A DNA stretch of 62,752 nt from Streptomyces muensis (lineage in GTDB: Bacteria > Actinomycetota > Actinomycetes > Streptomycetales > Streptomycetaceae): NCBI RefSeq assembly GCF_021474425.1, contig NZ_JAKEIP010000025.1:1-62752 (forward strand), given 5' to 3'. Below are positions 1 to 8,679 of the stretch, piece by piece. Below the pieces are notes generated by a model that saw nothing but the letters and a program-made list of their open reading frames with translations, did no database searches and had not been told where the DNA came from. The position numbers and the translations under genes are program-made. How positions within the stretch are numbered: the stretch's first letter is position 1; every line of letters begins with the position of its first letter.

Positions 1-34
1 ACCCCGCCCGACCCTCACGACAAGGCAGACCCAG

Positions 35-655
35 TTGAACGACAAGGCACCCCAGCAGCCGGAACCCCAGCCCACCATCTCCGAGCCCGAACTCGTGGGG
101 ACCTCGCTCCCTCCAATGCCCCCGGCGCCACCCACGGCTCCGCCGCCCTTGGCCACCCCACAGGGCGGTCGGCGCAAGCGAGCCTTCATAGTCGGCACCG
201 CGGTCGCCGTCCTCCTCACCGGTGGTGGCATCGCCTGGTGGTCACTGGCCGGCGACGGCGACCCGATGGACCACGTAGAGGTCTCGGGCGGCAAGCTCGT
301 CACCGGGGACGACGACTCGTACAGCGACGACGAGGACTGCGACGACACCGACGAGTTCTCGTACAACGACTGTGACTCGTACAGCGATTCAGACGACGCG
401 ACCTACGAATTCGTCTACAAGATCACCAACAAGGGCAACGAACCCGCCAACTACTCCGTCATCGTCAACGGCTTCGACGAAGACGGCGACTTCATCGGCC
501 AGACCTACATCGGTGCGACACACCTGGAGTCCGGCAAGACGGACGCCGACGAGGGCGAGTTCGATGAGTACGTCACCCTCGAAGACGGCCACGAACTGTC
601 CGACATCAAGTCCGTGAAGGTCGCCTGGGTCGAGCGCATGGCCCTGGCCAACTGA
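35..655 (+). CDS. Membrane-anchored acidic protein of unknown function
   Basis: I do not recognise a named family. The protein has a proline-rich N-terminus (about residues 6-42), a basic GGRRKR cluster, one hydrophobic segment (about 49-72), an Asp/Ser/Tyr-rich acidic linker with cysteines (about 75-122) and a beta-rich C-terminal domain (about 125-206) resembling the small FxLYD-type extracytoplasmic domains. This suggests a single-pass protein with its C-terminus outside the cell. The TTG at 35 is used as start, but the frame is open to the window edge, so the real start may lie outside. Codon bias is typical for the genus. It lies outside the rnpB-bounded island. Confidence 0.6.
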   Translation: MNDKAPQQPEPQPTISEPELVGTSLPPMPPAPPTAPPPLATPQGGRRKRAFIVGTAVAVLLTGGGIAWWSLAGDGDPMDHVEVSGGKLVTGDDDSYSDDEDCDDTDEFSYNDCDSYSDSDDATYEFVYKITNKGNEPANYSVIVNGFDEDGDFIGQTYIGATHLESGKTDADEGEFDEYVTLEDGHELSDIKSVKVAWVERMALAN

Positions 656-789
656 CCCCCGGTGCGCCGCCTCAGCCTCCGGCGGCGTACCGGACCAACC
701 GCAGCACTCCAACCGAACGTGGCATCAGGGAGCCACACATACGGCCGGCGCTTCGCGGCCGACGCACCCGCGTTGTTACTCTCCGCGCC

Positions 790-1053
790 ATGCCTCATGC
801 AGCGGCGCGGGAGATGCGCTCTCCGATCCTGTCCATCCACCCGTATGTACCGGCCATTGAGCAAGAGGGCGATGTGATCTGCTCGATGGCGTCGCGCGGT
901 GAGTGCGACCACAGGCTCGTCGCGGAGGTACGCCCCGAGTTCAGCGACGGCACCTCCCCCCGCTGGCGGGTGTGCGGCGAGTGGCTGACCAGCCACCCGT
1001 CAGCCATCGCCCACATCACCACGAACGGCTTCCAGGAGCCCGTCGTCCCCTGA
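790..1053 (+). CDS. Small hypothetical protein
   Basis: An 87-residue reading frame with strong third-position GC bias and a balanced composition rich in Trp, Cys and charged residues, which favours a real gene over a shadow frame. ATG at 814 is an alternative start; neither has a convincing ribosome binding site. No signal peptide, membrane segment or known motif is visible. It is convergent with the gene at 1070-1549. Moderate to low confidence. Confidence 0.4.
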   Translation: MPHAAAREMRSPILSIHPYVPAIEQEGDVICSMASRGECDHRLVAEVRPEFSDGTSPRWRVCGEWLTSHPSAIAHITTNGFQEPVVP

Positions 1054-1069
1054 CGATCCGGGCCCGGCA

Positions 1070-1549
1070 TCAGAGACCTGGCGAGCGGTTGAGGTAGCAG
1101 GCGGCGGTGTCCACGAAGCTGTCGTGTGCGGCGACGGCTGCTCGACGGTGGGCCTCGATGGCGTCGGCGTCGGTCAGGTCTCGGAGGTTGTACGTAGAGG
1201 TCACCAGGTCGGCGGCCGCCTGCCTCACGGCTGGGTCGAGGATGAGCAACTGCACCCGGACGAGTTGAGCTGTCGTGGCCGACCGGGTCGCGTGTCTTTC
1301 CGCCGTCAGGGCGGCCAGATACTCCGGATCTGTCCTCTGAGCCTGGCGTTGCAAGTCCTGCTGCGCATACAGGACGCGACGGTGCTCAGTCGCACACGCG
1401 GCCAGCGCAGAAATGGCATCGAACCGCTCGCGCCGCAGCGTGTCCGCGCGGTCCTGGACACGGCCTGCCCGAGCACTCTGGTGCTGGATGGCACCAGCGA
1501 CGACTGCGCCGAGAAGGGTCCCCAGGACAGCAACGACCGTGGTCCACAT
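1070..1549 (-). CDS. Membrane-anchored alpha-helical protein
   Basis: Unrecognised 159-residue protein. It begins with a hydrophobic segment (residues 3-20, Ala/Val/Leu/Gly-rich), so it is an N-terminally anchored membrane protein or lipid-independent secreted protein. The remainder is almost wholly helical, Arg/Ala/Gln-rich and likely coiled-coil (about 25-120). The ATG at 1549 has an AGGGGG ribosome binding site. My impression is that similar short anchored helical proteins occur on actinobacterial plasmids and integrative elements, but nothing here proves it. It sits only 106 bp from the left 29-bp repeat, just outside the island as I bound it. Confidence 0.6.
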   Translation of the reverse strand: MWTTVVAVLGTLLGAVVAGAIQHQSARAGRVQDRADTLRRERFDAISALAACATEHRRVLYAQQDLQRQAQRTDPEYLAALTAERHATRSATTAQLVRVQLLILDPAVRQAAADLVTSTYNLRDLTDADAIEAHRRAAVAAHDSFVDTAACYLNRSPGL

Positions 1550-1654
1550 ATATCCCCCTTATTAGGGAGGGAACTGGAACCTTCAACTCTCGTCAAGCAG
1601 CCGCAGCGTCACTCATGCCTTCGCCGACGCCCGGGCTGGCGCGTGGCCACCTCA

Positions 1655-1683
1655 GCGGCAGACGAGTCGGGCTATACGCCGGG
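1655..1683 (-). repeat. Left attachment-site copy (orphan rnpB 3' end)
   Basis: Perfect 29-bp match, same orientation, to 37260-37288, ending where the RNase P RNA P1 helix closes. Flanks differ on both sides (A1654 against G37259; G1684 against T37289). No other part of rnpB is present here. Confidence 0.8.
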
Positions 1684-2315
1684 GAGTGTCACCACAGCGC
1701 TATGACCTGTGCAAACGTGCTGGACGTGCCCTGGTGTGGCTACCTTGATGGCTACGTGCGACGGCATCGCGCCTGACCGTCGAAGAACGGGTTGGTCCCG
1801 CGACGTGGTGTAGGGGATCAAGCGCTCCGCATTCCGGATCGAGGCCTACGGTGATCTCGGTGGAGGCAACAACCCACGAAGCACCCCGCTGAAGCGGGTT
1901 GAACGCCCGATCCGGCGGGACCCTGTCTCCGACCTGCGGATTCCGGTGACTTGATCCCCTACACCACCTGGCGGGGCACCATCGAAGAACGTGATGATCT
2001 CATCAATGGAACGCAGGTTGTGCGCAACGGGGCTGCTGTCGTTGGAGGCGTCCTGGCGCCGACCCCAAGAACGCGGTCCGGATCCGTCACGTGGGGTCGA
2101 GGTAGGCGGTCGCACCCTCCTCGGAGAACAGAGGAGCGCGCGGGCGTGGGGAGCACCATCGGATCGTTGTCGACCTCGGACACGATCACGTGGAGCCGTA
2201 CCAACGTCCCGGACTCCCACACTGGTTCGAGGCCGTGTGTGAACCGGGCCAGGCATCGCAACTGCGGGTTACAGCCTCGTACATCTTGTTGGTGGCCCCG
2301 TACCTGCGCTCACCA
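1684..2315. other. Gene-free left end of island
   Basis: No convincing gene. The open frames here overlap on several strands and lack typical codon bias. The stretch contains the inverted-repeat unit at 1805-1967 and the downstream side of the pPIWI-RE gene. An integrase would be expected here in many integrative elements, but none is present. Confidence 0.5.
1805..1967. repeat. MITE-like inverted-repeat unit
   Basis: Perfect 18-bp inverted arms at 1805-1822 and 1950-1967 (inner part GTGTAGGGGATCAAG and its complement) enclose 127 bp with no coding capacity. Weaker symmetry continues about 12-15 bp outside both arms (TGGTCCCGC-like against TGGTGCCCCGC-like). A small internal hairpin, CCCGCT-GAA-GCGGG, lies in between. 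The form fits a miniature inverted-repeat element or a decayed insertion-sequence end. No clear target duplication was seen. Confidence 0.5.
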
Positions 2316-5183
2316 TCAGTCGTCGTCACCCTCGCCATCGAAGTCGAAAGCAAAGGCCATCTGGCCCAGAGAATCCTTGACGGGCGGATCTGTGGGTTGG
2401 GGCTGCGTCGGATCTACGGAATCCTCGATCTCGTGCGGCAAGGCATAGTCGTCCGCCAACCGTGCGAGGTGCAGGGCGAGAGGCATGCCCAGGCCGTCGC
2501 GTGCCTCTCGGTAGTCCTCGCTGAAACGCTGCTGGTGCACGAACGCCGCCCATGCCTCGGCATCGTCGCCCGGCTGGAGACAGGCGACCGTGAGCTCCAG
2601 AAGATCCGGATTCCAAGCGTTCGCCGTGGGACGGTGCGCGCTGTTGCCCGATGGGTTGGTGTGCGGCGTCAGCTTCGCATCATCATTGGTGAGCTTCGTC
2701 TGCGTACTGGACTTGCCGACCGTGCTGTAGAAGACGCGGCCCGAATCACCCGGCACCTCGGGCTTCCACAGCCCCATCGTGATACCTCCGCGCTGCTGCC
2801 CTTCCAGCCCAGGATTGAGTTCCTCCCGCTCCGCCCAGCACTGCGCCGTCTCGTCCCTGGTGCCGTCGGCGATCCGGACGACCCGGAGTTGCTTGCCATA
2901 GAGCCCGATCCGCTGCGCCGGGCCACCGTCGAGCCCGAGCCTGTCCTGCTCCAAGCCGTCGTTCTTCAGCCACGGCCAACGCTTCCGTACGTCCTGGGCG
3001 TGCGTCAGTACGAGTGTCGGGGTGCTGCGCAGGCTCGACAACGTCTGCTTGATGAAGGCTGCCATGAAGGCCGCTTGGTCGGCGCTGCTCCTCTTTGCCT
3101 CGACCCGACCGGTCAACGCCTTGAGAAGCTCGGGATACGGAACCCACTCGTGCATGTCCGCGGACCTGCCCAGGACACACTTCGCTCCTGGCCGGATGAG
3201 CACCGCGATGGGCGTGAACTGCTGCTTGCCCGTGGGCCCGTCTTGGCGGCGCTCCACGAGGTGGAAGGCGACCTGGTTCAGGCCGACGGGGATGAGTGCG
3301 TCGCCGAGCGTGTGTTGGGGCACCAACCGCACGCCGGTCTGGCGCATGCCATCCGACCAGGCGGAGGCGGCTCGCATCCGCGCGTCCTCCAGTGCCTTCT
3401 CCTCCGTCTCCGTGGCGGCGTCCAAGGGACGGATGAACTGGGTTACCAAGCCGGCGTCGGCGCAGCCGAGGCGGATCGCGTACTTGGGGTCACTGCGCCG
3501 CTTGGCATGGCGGAAGGCTTCCTCACCGTCCAGTTCCACAAAGGCCAACCGCACGCCTGGGACGGCTGCCCTCAGGCTGTGCATGGCGTTCGTGACCTGG
3601 GTCCGGCGATCTGCGATGGCCTCGTCGTGCTCCTTGCCCCGGCGGGGCACACGGTCGCCGCCCAGCGGGCCGCCCAGGGCGCCGAGGGGCCGGGCGTACA
3701 GCCGGACCGTCAGTTCCTCGGACTTCCAGGTCCACGTGTCGGCTGCTTCCTCCCGCCGGAGCCCAGCGAGGCCCAGTCCGGCCTCCGCGGCCGCGACAAT
3801 CTGGTCGCGGATGACGTCGGACTGGTAGAGCACGAAGGCCGTGAGGTCCTCGCCCTCCAGGGCCTCGGCAAGGCGTGCGCGCAGCACCTGGGCATTGTGC
3901 GCCGAGCGCTGTTCCCGCTTGTCGAGGATGGCCGCGAGGTCCTCGGGCGTCTGCTCCTTCTTGGGGATGGAGGGCAGCTTCTTCAACTGCTTCGTGGGCG
4001 GGCCGGCATACGCGCTTCGGCGGAGTTTCGGGACCGGCACGAACTCCGGGGCGAGCGCCTGCTCCGCCCATTCGATCAGCCTTCGCCGCTCGCTGGGCAT
4101 CAGTCCCGTGCCGATGGTGTGCTTGCCCATGACCGCGTGATGTCCCACGGCGACCTGGATGCCGTCCCGGCTACGGATCCAGTGGTCGGCCTCCTTGACC
4201 AGCCGGTCCGGGGAGGGCAGCGCGTCCAGCGCGGTGACCTGGGTGAGCATTCCCTCCGGTCCGCCCTGTCGCCAGCTGGTGGTGCCGTTCTTCCAGTCCA
4301 GCATGGCGACAGCGAAGCGCTGCGGTACCGGTCCGTCGTGCACGAGGGAAGCGTCCGGCAGCAGGTAGGCGGAGACTCCCTTGCCGTACGGGATGTACAC
4401 CTTGCCGCGCACGAACCGGCGGACACCTGCGCTCAGATGGATCCGCGGGACGGGCGAGAACGGCACCGTACGCACGGTGACCCTGATGGTCGCGGCGTAG
4501 TACGCGGGTTTGCCGTCTCCCCCACCGCGGCGCGTGGGCACGTACTCGATGAGATCCGACATCAGCTCGGCGCCGCCGCTTCCCGCGCCCCGGGAACCGC
4601 CGAGGCCGGCGACCTGACGGAAGACCAGCCGCTTCCCGTTGTGCTCGTACGGCGCCAGACGGGTGACCCTGTCGGCAAGGACGTCAGGGAGAAGCCGGTA
4701 CACGTGCGAGGCGGGGACCGCGGTCTCACGTGGCGTGTCTTGCAGTTCGAGGAGATCGACCATGCCCGGCTGCCAGCTGAGCGCGGAGGTGTCCAGGTCG
4801 CGGAAGCAGTCCATCAGCAGACCCGCGGTCTCTGGGTCGTTCGGACTCCGCTGGAGGCTCTTCAGCCACGTGGCGACGTAAAGGTTGGTCACCGCCATCG
4901 GATACGGCTCCGTGCGGTACAGCCAGGGGTTTGCCGAGCCGAACCGGGCCGTGGAGTCGACCGTGACGATGTCCGGGGCGGTGGCGCGCAGCAGCTGGTT
5001 GATGTGCCTCGTCGGCACGCGGCGGCGCCGTTCGGCCTGGCGCTCGTTCAGCCCGTCGTGGTAGAGGCGCAGGACGGGTTCCTCCCAGTGAGCGGGGAGC
5101 GTGAGCGTGTACATCGGGACAGCGAAAGGGCCCCGCGCCGGGTCGGGCACATAGGCGGCGGCCCTGAGGTACTGGTATTCCAC
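2316..5183 (-). CDS. pPIWI-RE family prokaryotic Argonaute-like protein
   Basis: A 955-residue protein of the pPIWI-RE family, PIWI-fold proteins described as the centre of a three-gene conflict system with a DinG-type helicase and a restriction-type nuclease. They are predicted to act on invading DNA or R-loops with a nucleic-acid guide. N-terminal X/MID-like regions span about 1-530. The RNase H-fold PIWI region is about 540-915: a first strand with FVELD (E550, D552), and a late segment with R851 and E863 (LLELTV), my candidates for the signature R and E. A closing helix MPLALHLARLADDY resembles PIWI C-termini, and the tail is acidic. GTG at 5183 is chosen over upstream frames because of the GAGGAG site and the homology-like start VEYQYLRAA. 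Last gene of a four-gene operon. Confidence 0.85.
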   Translation of the reverse strand: MEYQYLRAAAYVPDPARGPFAVPMYTLTLPAHWEEPVLRLYHDGLNERQAERRRRVPTRHINQLLRATAPDIVTVDSTARFGSANPWLYRTEPYPMAVTNLYVATWLKSLQRSPNDPETAGLLMDCFRDLDTSALSWQPGMVDLLELQDTPRETAVPASHVYRLLPDVLADRVTRLAPYEHNGKRLVFRQVAGLGGSRGAGSGGAELMSDLIEYVPTRRGGGDGKPAYYAATIRVTVRTVPFSPVPRIHLSAGVRRFVRGKVYIPYGKGVSAYLLPDASLVHDGPVPQRFAVAMLDWKNGTTSWRQGGPEGMLTQVTALDALPSPDRLVKEADHWIRSRDGIQVAVGHHAVMGKHTIGTGLMPSERRRLIEWAEQALAPEFVPVPKLRRSAYAGPPTKQLKKLPSIPKKEQTPEDLAAILDKREQRSAHNAQVLRARLAEALEGEDLTAFVLYQSDVIRDQIVAAAEAGLGLAGLRREEAADTWTWKSEELTVRLYARPLGALGGPLGGDRVPRRGKEHDEAIADRRTQVTNAMHSLRAAVPGVRLAFVELDGEEAFRHAKRRSDPKYAIRLGCADAGLVTQFIRPLDAATETEEKALEDARMRAASAWSDGMRQTGVRLVPQHTLGDALIPVGLNQVAFHLVERRQDGPTGKQQFTPIAVLIRPGAKCVLGRSADMHEWVPYPELLKALTGRVEAKRSSADQAAFMAAFIKQTLSSLRSTPTLVLTHAQDVRKRWPWLKNDGLEQDRLGLDGGPAQRIGLYGKQLRVVRIADGTRDETAQCWAEREELNPGLEGQQRGGITMGLWKPEVPGDSGRVFYSTVGKSSTQTKLTNDDAKLTPHTNPSGNSAHRPTANAWNPDLLELTVACLQPGDDAEAWAAFVHQQRFSEDYREARDGLGMPLALHLARLADDYALPHEIEDSVDPTQPQPTDPPVKDSLGQMAFAFDFDGEGDDD

Positions 5184-5241
5184 GATGCTGGTTCTCCTCG
5201 AGAGTGAAAGAGGACGTGCGAGTATCGGGTTGCGTCGGCCG

Positions 5242-8200
5242 TCAGCCCATGTCCACAAGGGCGCGGTAGAGCGGTTCGTACAGCTCGCGGACGAGCGACT
5301 TGTCGATCGGTGCGGGCTCCAGATCGGACACTCGGTCGGCATCGAAGTAGGGGGCAAGGACTTCGCGCATGCTGGCCAGGAGGCTGGTGTCGGGCGTGTC
5401 CGCGGCCTGGAATCCGGCTTCGCGCGGCGAGAACGCCGCGTCGACGAAGACCACCCTGGCCGGCACGCCGCCACGGACGAGGCGGCCGATGACCTGCCAC
5501 ATGACGACGAGCTGGTCCCAGGTGAACGCCACCTTCTCGTCGTCCCGCAGGCTCGACCAGGCGATTTTGCGGGTCAGATAACGGTTCCACTGACGGAAGG
5601 CACGACTGCGGAACGCGACGGCGGCTCGGTCGGGTGTGGCCGCGGCAAGCGCGGCCTGCCTGAACGTGCCGTCGGTGTCGCGGAGTTGGCGTACGGCCCA
5701 GTCGTTGATGGACTGGATGGCGAGCGAGATGTCGTCGGGCCGTGGGTGAGGTCGGGCCAGGAAGTACACGGTGCCGATGGCCGCCTTGCCTCCGCGCAGC
5801 ACGATGTTGTGCCCGCGCTCCACCGCCAGAAGCGGGGCGACGAGGAGGTCACCGCCGACGGAGGGGAACGCCTTGACGTCTCCGCGGGGCAGGGTGCGTG
5901 CGGCGGTGTCCTCCGGCAGCCGGGTCCAGGCGGTGTCGGCGTCCGCGTCGTCGGAGACCAGCTGGGTGACGCGACCGTTCCACTCGGGGATCTGGTTGAG
6001 GTATTCGGCGGCCCTGCGTGCCTCGTCGTAGCTACCGACGAGGAGCAGGATGCGGCGTCGCTCCGGATCGTCGATCTCATCCAGTTCGGCGTCGAGCATG
6101 CTCACCGAGTCGGGCAGACTGCGGTCGGGCACGGCCAGCTGGTGCAGCATGTGCAGCAGGGCCTGTGGCCGCTCCTCGGGGTCGCAGCCCGACAGACGCA
6201 ACGGTTTCGGCTGATCGTTTCCGGGCCAGTACAGGAACTCCTTGCGGAACTCGCTCCCCAGGACAGCCTCGACCTCCTCGTCGCGGGGCCGCAGTACAGC
6301 GCCGACCTGGGCGTGCACGTGGTACCTGCTGGACGTACCCGCCCAGCTCGTGGCCGACATCAGCAGGACGTGCGGACCCGGACGGCCATCCACGGCGCAC
6401 AGATCGCCCAGGCGCATGAGCAGTTCACGGCCGACGCCGTTGCAGTGGAAGAAGCGGAGTTCCCCACTGCGGTCGCCGTCTCGCTCGCGGTCGTCGTGGC
6501 GGAACTGGAAGCCGAGCACGTTACCCATGGGCGACTCGGGGATGACCGCCTCGTAGTCCTTCGGGGGCCTGCGGGAGAGCACGTTGGAGGCGCTCTCCAG
6601 GTTGAGTGCGGCCTCGACGCGCGGCCACAGCGTGGTCATGAAGTCGAGGCGGCTGTGCAGGGCGGACAGGATGAGTGTGAACTCGAAACGCCGCGCCTGC
6701 AGGTCGATCCTGTCAAGCGCTCCGGAGTCGTCCGTGACGATGGTGGTGAGGGTCTCGCGCAGCCGTTCCCGGGTTCGCGCACCCTGCGGTGCGTGCAGGA
6801 GCTCGAGGGTGAGGTGGACGAAGGTGTTCACCAGGCGGGTCACTTCGTCGTCGGCCGTGTCGCTCTGCTGCTCGTGCAGGGGATCATCTCGGAACCGTCC
6901 GAGCGCGGTGTCCAGTGTCCGGGCTGCCGGAGGCGGGCGCTCGCCCTCCTTGCGGCCGGGAAACCAGCTGTCCAGCAGCAGGTTGTGCAGGGTGAAGGCG
7001 CTGAAGTAGTCCACGCTGATCCAGCGCCTGAGCCCGTCGTCCTTGACGAGCAGCGCGTAGAGGCGGTCGGTGGCGGCGCTGACCGTGTTGACGGCGTTGG
7101 TCCAGTCGTCGACGTCACGGGCGGACAGCTGGAGCCGTCCGTCGCGAGCCATCTGCTGGAACTTGTGCACGGCGACCTCGTCGAACCAGGAGTTCGGGGC
7201 TTTGCCCACGAGGGTGCTGGCCGGGGCGAAGGCCGTGTCGAGCTGCATCTGCACCCGGTCCGCCTCGTCCACGATGATCAGATCGCTCATCCGGCAGGCG
7301 AGTTCGAGGTACCGCAGCTGCTCGTCGTGCTGGTGCTGAGGCACGGAGCTGTGCACCAGTCCGGCCGGGGTGGCGACCCACACCTGGGCGTCGACCAGGT
7401 CCCGGGCCCCACGGTGGCGGGGACAGCGGTTCCACAGTGGGCACAGCCGCCGCTGAGGCTTCGGACGCCGGGAGTCGCGAACAGACGGACTGTCGTCGTC
7501 GAGCAGCGGATCCCCTTCGGGCGCCTCGGCCTCGGGAACGGTGAAGAGCGTGAGACACGGCGCCTCGCGGATGCCGAGCGGGCGGCGGGCCTCCAGGCCG
7601 CGCAGGACGTCGACCGGGCAGGCGCTGCTCAGGTAGGCGAAGCCCGCGTGGTCGTGCCCCAGCATGGTGGCTGCGCCGGCTGTGGCGGTGCGGCGGTGCA
7701 GCCGGTTGATGTTGCGCTCGCGCGTGGAGTGCCCGAGGATCGGCGCGGCCCGCACGCCCAGTCGGTCGAACTGCTCGACCACGGCGAGCGTTTCCGCCAC
7801 GTCGCCCACGACGATGGTGACGCGGCGCGGCGTCTGGGTCACGACGTGGTAGGTCAGGATGTCGCGGATCGTCGACTTGCCGGCGCCGACCGTGCCCACC
7901 AGGTGCAGCAGCCGGTCGACGGTCAGCCGTCCCTTCTTCGCGAAGCTTCCGGACTCCTCGTCGCGAACAAGTAGTTTGACGCGCTCAAGGCGTCCGGCCC
8001 AGTCGTTGCGAGGGCCGTCCGGTGCCGTGGCTTCCACGGCGTCCATCGCCTCGGCGGCCTTTTCGAGTTCCTCCCAGGTGACGCTGACGGGCTCTCCGTG
8101 CCCTGCGGGCGGCGCGTCCAGGACGTGAGCGCGCGGCAGGACCTCCGTCAGGAGTTCCCCGTCGAACACGACGGAGTGGGTGCGGTCCTGCACCCGGAAG

Positions 8201-8679
8201 GTGTGCTCTCCCGCCTCGGCGAGTGGAACGGAGCGCGTGGAGAAGTCGGGCGCGGTGCTGAGCAGATCTTCGAAGATCTCGAAGCGGCGGGTGGCCCGCG
8301 CGGGCTCGCGACGGCGGGGCACGTCGTCGGGTCCGTCAAGGTCGTAGCCCCGTAGTTGCTGGGGGACCTCAAGGTAGTCGGCCAGCGCCTCGTTCCACGC
8401 GTGGCGCCGTCGCAGGTCCCACAGGTGGTGGCGGGCCCGCAGGACACGCAGTCGCTGCCCGTCGGTGCGCACGTCCCCGAAGGCCTCGCTGTACGGGTAG
8501 CCGCCGAGCAGGGGCCAGACGTCGGCGGCCGTGCGGGTCGGCGTCACGTCCTGAAGGAGGTAGAGACCCAGTTCGACGTCGAGGAGGTCGCCGGGACGGA
8601 AGCTGCCGAGGTTCGCCGGCCATACTTCGGTGAGCTGCTGCGGCGAGCAGCGCCGGTGCCATCCGCTGCGGTCACGCAT
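5242..8679 (-). CDS. DinG-like Fe-S helicase of the pPIWI-RE system
   Basis: An 1145-residue SF2-type helicase. Walker A is VGTVGAGKST at 261-270 and Walker B is IIVDEAD at 468-474. Four cysteines between them (C354, C375, C413, C419) are placed as in the Fe-S domain of XPD/DinG helicases, which unwind 5'-3' and can resolve R-loops. The roughly 250-residue N-terminal extension probably is the family-specific Z-type domain of pPIWI-RE helicases. The C-terminal motor half carries GVPARVVFVD and a VMWQVIGRLVRGG motif VI-like segment. Its start overlaps the upstream nuclease stop by 8 nt and it ends 58 nt before the PIWI gene, so the cassette is translationally coupled. Confidence 0.85.
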   Translation of the reverse strand: MRDRSGWHRRCSPQQLTEVWPANLGSFRPGDLLDVELGLYLLQDVTPTRTAADVWPLLGGYPYSEAFGDVRTDGQRLRVLRARHHLWDLRRRHAWNEALADYLEVPQQLRGYDLDGPDDVPRRREPARATRRFEIFEDLLSTAPDFSTRSVPLAEAGEHTFRVQDRTHSVVFDGELLTEVLPRAHVLDAPPAGHGEPVSVTWEELEKAAEAMDAVEATAPDGPRNDWAGRLERVKLLVRDEESGSFAKKGRLTVDRLLHLVGTVGAGKSTIRDILTYHVVTQTPRRVTIVVGDVAETLAVVEQFDRLGVRAAPILGHSTRERNINRLHRRTATAGAATMLGHDHAGFAYLSSACPVDVLRGLEARRPLGIREAPCLTLFTVPEAEAPEGDPLLDDDSPSVRDSRRPKPQRRLCPLWNRCPRHRGARDLVDAQVWVATPAGLVHSSVPQHQHDEQLRYLELACRMSDLIIVDEADRVQMQLDTAFAPASTLVGKAPNSWFDEVAVHKFQQMARDGRLQLSARDVDDWTNAVNTVSAATDRLYALLVKDDGLRRWISVDYFSAFTLHNLLLDSWFPGRKEGERPPPAARTLDTALGRFRDDPLHEQQSDTADDEVTRLVNTFVHLTLELLHAPQGARTRERLRETLTTIVTDDSGALDRIDLQARRFEFTLILSALHSRLDFMTTLWPRVEAALNLESASNVLSRRPPKDYEAVIPESPMGNVLGFQFRHDDRERDGDRSGELRFFHCNGVGRELLMRLGDLCAVDGRPGPHVLLMSATSWAGTSSRYHVHAQVGAVLRPRDEEVEAVLGSEFRKEFLYWPGNDQPKPLRLSGCDPEERPQALLHMLHQLAVPDRSLPDSVSMLDAELDEIDDPERRRILLLVGSYDEARRAAEYLNQIPEWNGRVTQLVSDDADADTAWTRLPEDTAARTLPRGDVKAFPSVGGDLLVAPLLAVERGHNIVLRGGKAAIGTVYFLARPHPRPDDISLAIQSINDWAVRQLRDTDGTFRQAALAAATPDRAAVAFRSRAFRQWNRYLTRKIAWSSLRDDEKVAFTWDQLVVMWQVIGRLVRGGVPARVVFVDAAFSPREAGFQAADTPDTSLLASMREVLAPYFDADRVSDLEPAPIDKSLVRELYEPLYRALVDMG

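Noticed and set aside
1124..1705. 193-codon plus-strand frame crossing the left repeat
   Set aside because: Opposite the 1070-1549 gene, which has a good ribosome binding site and a membrane helix.
2190..5207. 1005-codon open frame on the plus strand
   Set aside because: Antisense shadow of the pPIWI-RE gene. Composition is that of a GC-bias frame and no ribosome binding site or domain is seen.
5185..7974. 929-codon plus-strand frame
   Set aside because: Shadow of the DinG-like helicase, which has complete motifs on the other strand.
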